Assembly (NCBI GenBank): GCA_016839345.1
Contig: JAEOUL010000317.1
Location: forward strand, 1-23,808
Reading direction: 5' to 3'
Length of the DNA: 23,808 nucleotides
Source of the DNA: Candidatus Thorarchaeota archaeon
GTDB lineage: Archaea; Asgardarchaeota; Thorarchaeia; Thorarchaeales; Thorarchaeaceae
Part shown: piece by piece, positions 7,945-14,501 of the stretch
Position numbering within the stretch: the stretch's first letter is position 1
How the letters are laid out: each line of letters opens with the position of its first letter
Notes under the pieces: model-generated
Seen by the model: only the letters and a program-made list of their open reading frames with translations
What the model was told of the DNA's origin: nothing
The model's database searches: none
Translations under genes and position numbers: made by a program

Positions 7945-8661
7945 CTATCTCCAAAAGAGTAAGTTGTCGTCCAGTCCTTTGGAATTCCAAGAGCTGAATT
8001 GAGAGAGTAGGTCGTTTGGAGCATATCCAGCTAGACGATAATTGTCGGGATTGAACTCCAAGATTATCTTTACCTGAGGATTGGTTTTCAAAATATTTTT
8101 CATTCCCTTTAGAACATCCAATTCGGCACCTTCGACATCAATTTTTATAAAGTCGACATTGTCAATTTCTTGAATTTCATCAAGAGCAATAGTATCTACC
8201 GTGATGATTTCTTTTGTCCATGTTCTTGCATATAAACCACTAGCAGCATGATACCTGTTAACAAAGAACTGTGCTGAACCTGTTGAATAATATGCAGCTG
8301 CTTGATAAGAACGGATGTTTGGGTAGTTATTCGTTTCCAAGTTGTGACGGAGTATTCTGTAAAGATGTGGTATGGGCTCGAATGAAAACCCTTTTCCACT
8401 TGGTCCTACAAGTCTTGCAAGAAGTAGAGTATAGTAACCACAATTTGCACCAATATCAATGAAGGTTTCTCCTTTCTTAATAATGGATTTTATGTATCTC
8501 GTTGTTTCCGGCTCATATATGCCATTCAAACACATATCTCTTGTAGACGCGCTCTGCATATCAAGAACCATTATACTTCCTTGAACTTTTGCTCGGGCTA
8601 GTCTTGATTTCGGGAGCATCATCTTTCTAACAAATTGCCTTATTGTTCTTCCTCCAATCAT
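7945..8661 (-). CDS. FkbM family SAM-dependent methyltransferase
   Basis: A 238-residue protein with the FkbM Rossmann methyltransferase pattern: FIDIGANCGYYTLLLARLVG (motif I), FSFEPIP (acidic residue after strand 2) and VDFIKIDVEGAELDVLKGM (the family signature). N-terminal residues 1-45 are basic. An AGAGG SD lies 8 nt before ATG 8661. The C-terminus after LEFNPDNYRLAGY is short (SSWNSKGLDDNLLFWR), so the last strand region may be slightly deleted relative to family members. FkbM enzymes O-methylate sugars or natural products; in prokaryotes they often belong to surface glycan genes. No glycosyltransferase is nearby, so the gene looks isolated. Confidence 0.87.
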   Translation of the reverse strand: MIGGRTIRQFVRKMMLPKSRLARAKVQGSIMVLDMQSASTRDMCLNGIYEPETTRYIKSIIKKGETFIDIGANCGYYTLLLARLVGPSGKGFSFEPIPHLYRILRHNLETNNYPNIRSYQAAAYYSTGSAQFFVNRYHAASGLYARTWTKEIITVDTIALDEIQEIDNVDFIKIDVEGAELDVLKGMKNILKTNPQVKIILEFNPDNYRLAGYAPNDLLSQFSSWNSKGLDDNLLFWR

Positions 8662-8732
8662 GAATACGGCCTCTTGTGATACTTATGATGTACTTCAGTA
8701 TACTAGATTTCTCTCATAAGTTGACCAAATCG

Positions 8733-8764
8733 CTCCAAAGTTCTTGGAGTCAATGATATAAAAG
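8733..8764 (+). promoter_or_regulatory. Promoter of the threonine dehydratase gene with an adjacent dyad
   Basis: TATAAAAG at 8757-8764 is the best TATA box in the interval. Eight bases before it, CTCCAA (8733-8738) and TTGGAG (8744-8749) form a perfect inverted repeat around five bases. A wider 8-bp repeat, ACTTATGA (8681-8688) with TCATAAGT (8714-8721), lies nearer to the FkbM gene. Operator function is inferred from position only. Confidence 0.4.
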
Positions 8765-8889
8765 AAAGAGCGCATTTATCAAACTTACTCAATTACAATA
8801 GTTCGATTAGAGAGTTAGAGAAAAGAAGCTATCATTAAACAGTTTATTATTATCCTTGTTGTGAATGATGAATGAGAAGGGAAGATGAG

Positions 8890-9867
8890 ATGAAGATTCC
8901 AACGTTTCGAGATGTACTTGCTGCCCAGAATCGTATTCGTCCATACCTGAAACCTACACCATTGCAAAGCTATGCAGCTATCAATGAATTGGTTGGGACA
9001 GTCGTGTACATCAAACATGAGAATTGTCAACCAGTGGGAGCCTTCAAAGTACGTGGAGGGATTAATCTGGTTTCACAACTCACAGATGAAGAGAAGGAGA
9101 GAGGAGTCATTGCTGCTTCCACTGGGAATCATGGCCAGTCGGTTGCTTATGCATCAATGATCTTCGGTGTGAAGGCCACTGTTGTCGTGCCCGAGAAGTC
9201 TAACCCTGGAAAAGTAGCGGCTATGAAAGCATTGGGTGCTGAGATAGTATTTCATGGAGCGACATTCGACGATGCAAGAATCCACAGCGAACAATTGGCA
9301 GAGAAGCATGGTTATCGATATATTCACTCAGGGGATGAACCACACTTGATTGCAGGTGTGGCCACTGAAACCCTTGAGATGCTTCAGGAGGAGCCCAGTA
9401 TTGAAACAATCATTGTGCCATTAGGAGGAGGGAGCGGAGCTTCAGGAACGTGTATTGCTGCCAAGTCAATCAATCCTGAGATCGAGGTTATTGCTGTTCA
9501 GTCTGAAGCTGCTCCCGCGGCACATGATTCTTGGAAACTGGGGAAACTTGTAGAACGTCCCAACCGTACATCTGTTGAGGGGCTCTCAACAGGAACTGCC
9601 TTCAAGCTTCCCCAGAGAATTTTGAGGGAACATTTGGATGACTTCATTCTCGTCAGTGAACAAGATATCATGAGAGCTACAGTTTGGATGATAGAACGCG
9701 CACACACTCTTGCTGAGGGAGCTGGAGCAGCGCCTTTAGCTGCTGCCTATAAGATTCGCGAGCGTCTGAAAGACAAGAAGGTTGGACTCATCTGTTCAGG
9801 GGGTAATCTATCGCTCGAGAAACTACGCAAGGCTCTTGATTTCGTAGAGAATGAAACGAACGATTGA
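8890..9867 (+). CDS. PLP-dependent threonine (serine/threonine) dehydratase
   Basis: A fold-type II PLP enzyme of about 325 residues without the C-terminal ACT-like regulatory domain, so it resembles catabolic threonine ammonia-lyases. Motifs: GAFKVRG with the Schiff-base Lys53, STGNHGQS, the phosphate-binding GGGSGASG, EGAGAAPLAA, and CSGGNLS near the end. ATG 8890 gives the usual N-terminus (MKIPTFRDVLAAQNRIRPYL) and has an AGAAGGGA SD; an ATG at 8872 would add six residues. It converts L-threonine to 2-oxobutanoate and ammonia, and serine to pyruvate. It may serve isoleucine synthesis or amino acid use; no ilv genes are visible nearby. An AGAATCG-type dyad was not found in the coding start. 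Confidence 0.9.
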   Translation: MKIPTFRDVLAAQNRIRPYLKPTPLQSYAAINELVGTVVYIKHENCQPVGAFKVRGGINLVSQLTDEEKERGVIAASTGNHGQSVAYASMIFGVKATVVVPEKSNPGKVAAMKALGAEIVFHGATFDDARIHSEQLAEKHGYRYIHSGDEPHLIAGVATETLEMLQEEPSIETIIVPLGGGSGASGTCIAAKSINPEIEVIAVQSEAAPAAHDSWKLGKLVERPNRTSVEGLSTGTAFKLPQRILREHLDDFILVSEQDIMRATVWMIERAHTLAEGAGAAPLAAAYKIRERLKDKKVGLICSGGNLSLEKLRKALDFVENETND

Positions 9868-9904
9868 ATCAACAATATCTCAGTATCTTATTGAGAAAGA
9901 GTAA

Positions 9905-9926
9905 GGGTCGAGGAAAGTCCCCTCCC
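9905..9926 (+). other. Short RNase P RNA P4/CR-I-like match, probable fragment or chance
   Basis: GAGGAAAGTCC (9910-9920) inside GGGTC...CCCTCCC is the universal 5' half of helix P4 of RNase P RNA in an archaeal-looking context. The rest of the gene, including a 3' CR-V half (ACAGAA-x-GGCTTA type), is not present in the 113-bp gap, so this is not a complete rnpB. It may be a fragment or coincidence. Confidence 0.25.
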
Positions 9927-9980
9927 AATTCAATGCCGCCGGAATTCTAGTTTCGAAAATCTCTCGACTAATGAGATCGA

Positions 9981-10853
9981 TTAGAAGATTTCATTAAATA
10001 GTGAGAGAAGTAATTTCATTCCAGTTCTATCAAAATCCAAATTCGGATGGTAACAGGCAATGCTTATTCCAACCATTCTGTTTGTTTTCATTAGTAGTGT
10101 GAGAGTTTCAAGGACCTCGTCGTATGAAAGACCATCTTCAACCGGATAATGAATGGCCGGCATTATCTCTTTGTCCAAAACATCAACATCAAAATGGAGC
10201 CAGATTGGCAAGTTGGGATTTTGTATTGAGGTAAGACTTTTGTCAAACGTAGGTTTGATTCCATATTCAGAGACCAATTTGCGATTAATTACTTCAATAT
10301 TCGATTTTTCAATTAAGTCATGTTCATTTATTCCATATGCAATAACATTCTTCTCATCTAGTAGTGGACCTCTACCCGTCATGGTGACGATTTCTTTTGG
10401 TAAATATCCCGTTAGAGCGGCCAATTCCATATCTGCGGGTTCGCCTGTTGGAGAAGTGTCTGTGTTGTGAAAATCAGCGTGTCCATCAAGAAAGAAGAGA
10501 TTCAGTGGAAACTCTCTTGTCTTGTATGCATCAAAAATGCCCATTAGAATGCTACAGTCTCCAGCAAGTACAATCGGAAAAGTTTCCTTATCCAGCACAT
10601 CAACTAGTGTCTTCGATAATCCAAGAGACACATCTCTCCAAACATCAAAATTGAGTACCTTTGTCGTCGAATCTATCTCATTCGTGCACAAAGGAATGGT
10701 TAGATCACCAATATCAGTTACATAATGTCCTTTATTCTTCAGTAGGGAAATCAATCCTTCATCTCTAAACGATTGAGCTGGGTTTTCAACATCAGGAGCT
10801 GTTCCATCTCCATTGAATGGAACACCAATAGTTGTAATTTTCAATATTTTCAT
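9981..10853 (-). CDS. Arginase/agmatinase-fold protein with His-to-Cys metal ligand change
   Basis: A 290-residue ureohydrolase-fold protein. The metal motifs are LDGHADFH (Asp123, His125, Asp127) and HFDVDVLD (Asp222, Asp224), matching the DxHxD and DxD pairs of arginases. The first ligand motif, normally GGDHS, reads AGDCS, so Cys100 replaces the His that binds one Mn ion. The C-terminal Glu region is also changed (SIACYHPNLD). It may be an arginase-like enzyme with one strong metal site or a different substrate such as a guanidino or formimino compound; I cannot decide. Start ATG 10853 has AAGGA immediately before it, too close for a normal SD. It is divergent from 11080-11781 across a 226-bp region with dyads. 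Confidence 0.85.
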   Translation of the reverse strand: MKILKITTIGVPFNGDGTAPDVENPAQSFRDEGLISLLKNKGHYVTDIGDLTIPLCTNEIDSTTKVLNFDVWRDVSLGLSKTLVDVLDKETFPIVLAGDCSILMGIFDAYKTREFPLNLFFLDGHADFHNTDTSPTGEPADMELAALTGYLPKEIVTMTGRGPLLDEKNVIAYGINEHDLIEKSNIEVINRKLVSEYGIKPTFDKSLTSIQNPNLPIWLHFDVDVLDKEIMPAIHYPVEDGLSYDEVLETLTLLMKTNRMVGISIACYHPNLDFDRTGMKLLLSLFNEIF

Positions 10854-10876
10854 TTCCTTGCTGTTGCAGGTTTCAG

Positions 10877-11002
10877 GTATTGAAGCAATACAGAAAAGGA
10901 TGTGGATTCAATTGTATTGAGTAGTACGTTGGAGAATATAAAAAGAGAAATAGTGAGTATAAGCCCTTTCAATGAACCTATATCTCTGTATGTCATACAG
11001 AG
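10877..11002. promoter_or_regulatory. Divergent control region with GTATTG repeats, TATA box and 19-bp palindrome
   Basis: Three copies of the hexamer GTATTG/CAATAC fall within 43 bp: GTATTG-AAG-CAATAC (10877-10891) and a copy in the dyad TCAAT-TGT-ATTGA (10908-10920). TATAAAAAG (10937-10945) is a plus-strand TATA box; its complement is also TATA-like. CTCTGTATG-T-CATACAGAG (10984-11002) is a perfect 9-bp palindrome around one base. A loop of one base argues for protein binding rather than an RNA hairpin. Confidence 0.5.
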
Positions 11003-11079
11003 AGATAGCAGATTTTCTGGTACAGCTGTTTTATGTACTTACACTATTCTGTAAAACTATCCCAGTTGGAGTGAGCTGA

Positions 11080-11781
11080 ATGGATTTTCCTGATGATTTG
11101 AGATTTGTTGAGGAGTCTTTGAAAAAAACGGAGAAAGAATTTCTGGATGGAGCAGATGGAATAGTTGAAGCACTGTTGGACAAATTGTCAACAGGTTCTT
11201 TCTCTTCTGACGTTGACACAGCACGTGAGCAGATGCAGAATTTGAACGAGTCTCGTTATGTTAAATGGAATCGATGGGTGAAGAAATATGAATTCTCAGC
11301 GTCATTCTGGAAGGACGAGGGCTATCCGAGTATTGACACGACTACTCATCAAGCTAGCAATCCCGACTGGTATTCAAAAAGAACAGGAACTACATCATTC
11401 GTTAAGGAACTAATGACTCATCGAAAAATATTGGCACCAACTGTTGATGGCGAGAGTAAAGGATCTCCAACTCCCTTAGGCAAACCATCAAATAGATGGC
11501 TGCTTGATTTTGTTGGTCTTTCCAGTCTACGTCTATCTATCAAAAAGCATTGGGAGAAGTTGGTTCGAGATATTGTGATGAAACGTCCCCAGACAAGCTT
11601 GGTACTTGTAGCTGAACGACTAGGTCTGACAACTCCAGAGATTCTTGATATCGCCCGCACTATCATGAATCTAGATGACCGGGTGATAGAGCATGACGTG
11701 AGCGATTCCAGAAAAAATCTGACATATCTTTGTAGAAAACCCGACTCTAGTTTGACACCATTGGTAGACATAAATGATTGA
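11080..11781 (+). CDS. Uncharacterised protein with possible C-terminal winged-helix-like segment
   Basis: A hydrophilic 233-residue protein with no signal peptide or membrane segment. ATG 11080 has a strong SD (GGAGTGAGC). The N-terminal 60 residues are predicted helical and acidic; the middle has several Trp (WNRWVKKYEF, FWKDEGYP). Residues 185-230 (KRPQTSLVLVAERLGLTTPEILDIARTI, then LDDRVIEHDV) look like a small helical DNA-binding-type fold followed by a beta hairpin, similar to archaeal winged-helix segments. I do not recognise the family. The large divergent control region upstream suggests regulation together with the arginase-like gene. Confidence 0.7.
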   Translation: MDFPDDLRFVEESLKKTEKEFLDGADGIVEALLDKLSTGSFSSDVDTAREQMQNLNESRYVKWNRWVKKYEFSASFWKDEGYPSIDTTTHQASNPDWYSKRTGTTSFVKELMTHRKILAPTVDGESKGSPTPLGKPSNRWLLDFVGLSSLRLSIKKHWEKLVRDIVMKRPQTSLVLVAERLGLTTPEILDIARTIMNLDDRVIEHDVSDSRKNLTYLCRKPDSSLTPLVDIND

Positions 11782-11824
11782 AAGAATCAATGTTTCTTAT
11801 CTCATTAAATAGAATATAATGAAG

Positions 11825-11843
11825 GAGAGAGGAAGACTCTCTC
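11825..11843. terminator. GAGAGAG/CTCTCTC hairpin (copy 1)
   Basis: GAGAGAG, loop GAAGA, CTCTCTC: a perfect 7-bp stem. It lies 43 nt after the plus gene ending at 11781 and 16 nt beyond the minus-strand stop at 11862-11860. Member of a four-copy family in this window (others at 13034, 18836, 20589). Confidence 0.6.
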
Positions 11844-11859
11844 TCAGTAATTCTGAAGA

Positions 11860-11994
11860 CTACATCTGTTTCTCTTCATCTCGCATGACAACTAGGGTTA
11901 GGGGTCGTTTTTCCTATTTAGTGTGGGCAAGACCAACAATCGCCGCTTCAATAATTGTAGTATGATTAACTGTTTCGTTTTCCATGTCCACCAT
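11860..11994 (-). pseudogene. Short minus-strand reading frame interrupted by TAG
   Basis: From ATG 11994 the frame encodes 26 residues (MVDMENETVNHTTIIEAAIV...), meets TAG at 11916-11914, and continues in the same frame for 17 residues ending MRDEEKQM before TAG at 11862-11860. The last codons share 17 identical bases (AAGAGAAACAGATGTAG) with the 3' end of the regulator gene at 20623, and a GAGAGAG hairpin follows at nearly the same distance in both. That suggests a real but decayed gene end, or a small 26-residue gene with a copied 3' region. No family recognised. Apart from this and the hairpin, nothing else is seen in 11782-12080. Confidence 0.35.
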
Positions 11995-12080
11995 ATCTCA
12001 CACCCATATCCAACATGAAAAACGAAAATAACCAAATCTGAAATCAGAATTATTTAATATCTAAAATTCAAGGACAACTC

Positions 12081-12284
12081 ATGCCAATTGTTGACGTCAA
12101 GATGTGGAAAGGCGTTTCAGAAGACGCTGTAGAGAAAATTATCTCAGGAATGACAAAGGTCCTAGTTGATTTAGGAATTCCAGAGCGAGCTATCGAAGTC
12201 ATTGTTCATGAGATTCCAAAGACTCATTGGGGAATTGGGGGAAAACCAGCTTCAGATGTGATGGCAGATGAAAAGCCCCCCTAA
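12081..12284 (+). CDS. 4-oxalocrotonate tautomerase family protein
   Basis: A 67-residue protein with the catalytic amino-terminal proline after Met (MPIVDVKMWKG), followed by the helix SEDAVEKIISGMTKVLVDLGIP, the strand EVIVHEIP and HWGIGGKPASD. Length and layout match small 4-OT tautomerases that work as hexamers or trimers of dimers. AAGGA lies 6 nt upstream of ATG. TATA-like TTTAATAT at 12053-12060 lies only about 25 bp from the ATG, so the leader is short or absent. Tautomerases act on 2-hydroxymuconate-type compounds but are promiscuous; whether it works with the ACMSD-type amidohydrolase 4.5 kb away is speculation. Confidence 0.88.
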   Translation: MPIVDVKMWKGVSEDAVEKIISGMTKVLVDLGIPERAIEVIVHEIPKTHWGIGGKPASDVMADEKPP

Positions 12285-12297
12285 AAGATAATCATTT

Positions 12298-12323
12298 CCA
12301 AAGACCTCCCATGCCATGACGAT
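12298..12323 (+). repeat. Dispersed 26-bp motif, copy 1
   Basis: Blocks CCAAAGACC, TCCCATGC, CATGACGAT. It lies between the convergent genes ending at 12284 (plus) and 12442 (minus). Closest copy to the consensus of five. Confidence 0.65.
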
Positions 12324-12441
12324 TACCTACAGAACCTCAGTAGACTGTCTTTAAGTGAAGACGAAAGCTAGAATTTGATAAGCATGAGTTCTCTCTCTAT
12401 CCGAAAACTGAAGATACATCTGTTTCACCTGTTTTATCAGA

Positions 12442-12942
12442 TCAACTTGGTCTTTCCCAGGGTGTTGTAGGAACAAATGGAGGATACTTCCAGACTAGCA
12501 GAACGCCCACTAGTAGAAGAATTGGAATGGGAATATAGAGACCATCTATTGACATGGTCATAATTGAACTGATGTAGCTAGGTACATTGATGATGACCAA
12601 ATATAGCTCACTCAAGACTCCCCAGAGTATTGCAGTTCTCCTCGAGGTCTGGCCATTGTATGCTCTGTACAGCTGAAATACGAACAGAAATCGTAGTGCA
12701 ATCAGCGGTAAAGCCAATATCCCAGATGTTGGATCGACAGTAGGTGGTACCATCCCTCCACCATCAATTGGAATCGGAGAGCCGACAAAGACAGTCCAGA
12801 ACATACCTATGAGATTCGCAGCAAAATCACCATAGGGGTGTGATATCAGACTCAATCCTACAGGAGAAAAAAGAGCTACTATCAGAGAGGTCACTGTGAT
12901 TGCAATTGCTTTTTGTTTCTCAGGTTTGTAAGTTTCAGGCAT
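12442..12942 (-). CDS. Uncharacterised multi-pass membrane protein
   Basis: 166 residues with four or five hydrophobic segments: about 13-33 (AIAITVTSLIVALFSPVGL), 42-54, 75-93 (LALPLIALRFLFVFQLY), 104-125 and 135-150 (YIPIPILLLVGVLLVW). A Gly/Pro-rich loop (PIPIDGGGMVPPT) lies between the second and third. The N-terminus is charged (MPETYKPEKQK) without a cleavable signal. No family recognised. A TATA-like AT stretch on the minus strand around 12966-12957 sits close to the ATG and suggests a leaderless or very short leader. It stands alone; 3' side faces the tautomerase gene. Confidence 0.75.
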   Translation of the reverse strand: MPETYKPEKQKAIAITVTSLIVALFSPVGLSLISHPYGDFAANLIGMFWTVFVGSPIPIDGGGMVPPTVDPTSGILALPLIALRFLFVFQLYRAYNGQTSRRTAILWGVLSELYLVIINVPSYISSIMTMSIDGLYIPIPILLLVGVLLVWKYPPFVPTTPWERPS

Positions 12943-13033
12943 AAGTCACACTACTCTTTAATTATCATCCTAAAATCGATAGTTGAGAGAATATAATTCT
13001 CCATCTTTAAGCAAAAAATTGTGTATTAATGAG

Positions 13034-13054
13034 GAGAGAGGAAGACCCTCTCTC
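13034..13054. terminator. GAGAGAGG/CCTCTCTC hairpin (copy 2)
   Basis: 8-bp perfect stem with loop AAGAC. It lies 13 nt downstream of the stop of the minus-strand RHH gene (13070-13068). Confidence 0.6.
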
Positions 13055-13067
13055 GATTTAACAGCAA

Positions 13068-13451
13068 CTACCTGCCTCTGACTACTTTGTCAACATTCCG
13101 ACATTTTGTCAGGACCTGTAATTTGGTCAAGGAATCTGGGATGATCACTGTCTTGGACTTTCGTATCTCGTCGACATATTGATCAAACAAGTCCCAATCA
13201 ATGTCATCACCAATTGTGAGGGTCTTGATACTGTTGAAACCAATGGGTCCTCCTACCGACTCAAGCTCTTTTCTTGTAATGGTCAGGTCATCCAGACCTT
13301 CCACAGTGAACCGTTTCTCACTTGTTTCCTCAAGAAAGATCCGCATCACCTGTGTCACCAGCTCTCCTATTGGGACGCTTCTCCGTCTTGCCTCGGCTGA
13401 AAAGAGGCTATAGACTTGGTCGTCTATACCTCGTATTGTCACGTCAGTCAC
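13068..13451 (-). CDS. Ribbon-helix-helix (RHH) DNA-binding protein, antitoxin-like
   Basis: The N-terminal 45 residues (DVTIRGIDDQVYSLFSAEARRRSVPIGELVTQVMRIFL) have the strand-helix-helix pattern of RHH repressors and type II antitoxins. The next 80 residues are unusual: a segment FTVEGLDDLTITRKELESVGGPI followed by FNSIKTLTIGDDIDWDLFDQYVDEI reads like a beta-strand/leucine-rich-like or effector domain. Start GTG 13451 has a clear AAGGTGAT SD. It follows a small membrane protein gene by 21 nt and is probably its operon partner. No toxin-like gene (PIN, RelE, HEPN) is adjacent. A regulator of the membrane protein is as likely as an antitoxin. Confidence 0.75.
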   Translation of the reverse strand: MTDVTIRGIDDQVYSLFSAEARRRSVPIGELVTQVMRIFLEETSEKRFTVEGLDDLTITRKELESVGGPIGFNSIKTLTIGDDIDWDLFDQYVDEIRKSKTVIIPDSLTKLQVLTKCRNVDKVVRGR

Positions 13452-13472
13452 TCAATCACCTTCTTGACAAGA

Positions 13473-13787
13473 CTAGAGCTCATCTAGGACCAGACTTGGG
13501 GCTCTCCTGAGAAAGACCGCAATGGCCATGAAGAAGACTCCAAATAGGATCACTCCAGTAGAGATGAGTATCTCTAGTGTCAGGGGAATAATGCCCAGAA
13601 AGAGTAGCATCATGAATGCTCCAATAAATGTGATGAGGAACCCAATATAGAGTACAAACACCCATGCTGAGTTTGCCTCTTCTCTCTTTCGTTGGCGTTC
13701 ATCTAGCTCCTGGAATCTCTTACGCATTCGATCTCGCACTTCATTATCATCGTTGGTTATTTCGTCGGATGTAATATTTATCACCAT
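13473..13787 (-). CDS. Small two-helix membrane protein with charged coiled N-terminus
   Basis: From ATG 13787 the protein is 104 residues: an acidic/basic helical N-terminus (VRDRMRKRFQELDERQRKREE, likely coiled coil), then two hydrophobic helices (about 44-70 WVFVLYIGFLITFIGAFMML and 73-95 LEILISTGVILFGVFFMAIAVF). Earlier ATGs exist at 13796 and 13853, but a TATA-like AATATTTATAA at 13820-13810 lies about 28 bp before 13787, pointing to a leaderless start there. It is followed by the RHH gene after 21 nt. No family recognised; the layout resembles small membrane proteins that sense or anchor. Confidence 0.7.
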   Translation of the reverse strand: MVINITSDEITNDDNEVRDRMRKRFQELDERQRKREEANSAWVFVLYIGFLITFIGAFMMLLFLGIIPLTLEILISTGVILFGVFFMAIAVFLRRAPSLVLDEL

Positions 13788-13849
13788 TATCACCATAAGC
13801 AACAAACGGTTATAAATATTACGATGATGACGCATTGAAGAAACTAAGC

Positions 13850-13875
13850 CCAAATATCTTGTGGATCATGACGAT
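13850..13875 (+). repeat. Dispersed 26-bp motif, copy 2
   Basis: Blocks CCAAATATC, TTGTGGAT, CATGACGAT. Both 9-bp ends fit, the middle diverges. It lies upstream of the minus-strand membrane protein gene. Confidence 0.55.
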
Positions 13876-13956
13876 GCGAAGAAATCCTTAATACGAAAAT
13901 TGACTAATATTTAAGGGCTGTCTGAGAAGCGCACTCTCGATAGCGTCTGGGCTTAA

Positions 13957-14056
13957 TGTGTCGAGCTTAGCCATAAACACATTCGAAAGTTGGCTGAGCG
14001 ATTAAGACGACACAAAGGGCAGAATGACGAACGGTAACATCGAGTGATTATCTGCC
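13957..14056 (+). ncRNA. Candidate structured RNA with two nested/serial hairpins
   Basis: TGTGTCG (13957-13963) pairs perfectly with CGACACA (14008-14014). Inside it, GCTTAGCCA (13965-13973) pairs with TGGCTGAGC (13991-13999) with one G-U pair, leaving a 17-base loop and an 8-base 3' bulge GATTAAGA. Next, GGCAGA (14018-14023) pairs with TCTGCC (14051-14056). A TATA-like ATATTTAAG (13908-13916) lies upstream, and no convincing coding frame covers the region. The long stem with an asymmetric internal loop recalls H/ACA guide hairpins, but a clean ACA tail and kink-turn are not evident. The strand is inferred from the TATA position. Otherwise 13854-14244 holds only two copies of the 26-bp motif. 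Confidence 0.4.
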
Positions 14057-14205
14057 TGTTCAATGGTATTAATTGCGAAAAAGAAAGTGTTCCCGGACGA
14101 GAAGTATTGAACCACTGTCGAGGGGCTTACACTCAGACAGCTTTCCTGCTTCCTACTTACCATAAACATTATAGTTTGTCTTACATGAATGGCAGATAAT
14201 CCGAA

Positions 14206-14231
14206 CCAAATATCTCCCATGCCATAACCAT
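14206..14231 (+). repeat. Dispersed 26-bp motif, copy 3
   Basis: Blocks CCAAATATC, TCCCATGC, CATAACCAT. It lies 13 bp past the 3' end of the minus gene ending at 14245. Confidence 0.6.
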
Positions 14232-14244
14232 TCATGATTTTCAC

Positions 14245-14439
14245 TCAGAAGACTATCATCCCAGTTATGTACATAATAAACATGAACAACACACAAAGGA
14301 TGGCTGCGGAGGCTAGCCGTATTGCGCTCTTCACTCCCCCCTCTAATCTCAACTCCGCAATAATCCATATAGCAGTGACAACAACTAGAACTAAAATCGA
14401 GATTGAATGGACAGGATCTGAGAAGTCTAACTGAAGCAT
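14245..14439 (-). CDS. Small two-helix membrane protein
   Basis: 64 residues from ATG 14439 with a GAGGT SD 7 nt upstream. Two hydrophobic helices: ISILVLVVVTAIWIIAEL and IRLASAAILCVLFMFIMYITGMIVF, joined by a short RLEGGVK loop. Longer overlapping frames in this stretch are shadows without an SD. No family recognised. The 26-bp motif copy 3 lies just beyond its stop. Confidence 0.55.
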   Translation of the reverse strand: MLQLDFSDPVHSISILVLVVVTAIWIIAELRLEGGVKSAIRLASAAILCVLFMFIMYITGMIVF

Positions 14440-14501
14440 TGATATAACCTCGTGTCACAAGCGATATCACGACCTAGTTAAAAAATTCACTTCTCAATTC
14501 C

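Noticed and set aside
9868..9980. Complete RNase P RNA gene
   Set aside because: The gap is only 113 bp, and no 3' P4 half or closing stem is visible; only a short fragment-like match remains.
13824..13930. C/D box sRNA (ATGATGA at 13824 as C box, CTGA at 13923 as D box)
   Set aside because: The boxes are about 100 nt apart with no internal C'/D' pair, unlike archaeal C/D sRNAs.
14002..14244. 80-codon minus frame in the 13.9-14.2 kb gap
   Set aside because: No SD and low-complexity composition; the region is better explained by paired stems and a repeat copy.
14153..14470. Minus-strand 105-codon frame across the small membrane protein gene
   Set aside because: Cys- and His-rich, no family pattern and no SD; it overlaps the better supported 64-residue frame (GAGGT SD, two clean helices) and repeat copy 3.
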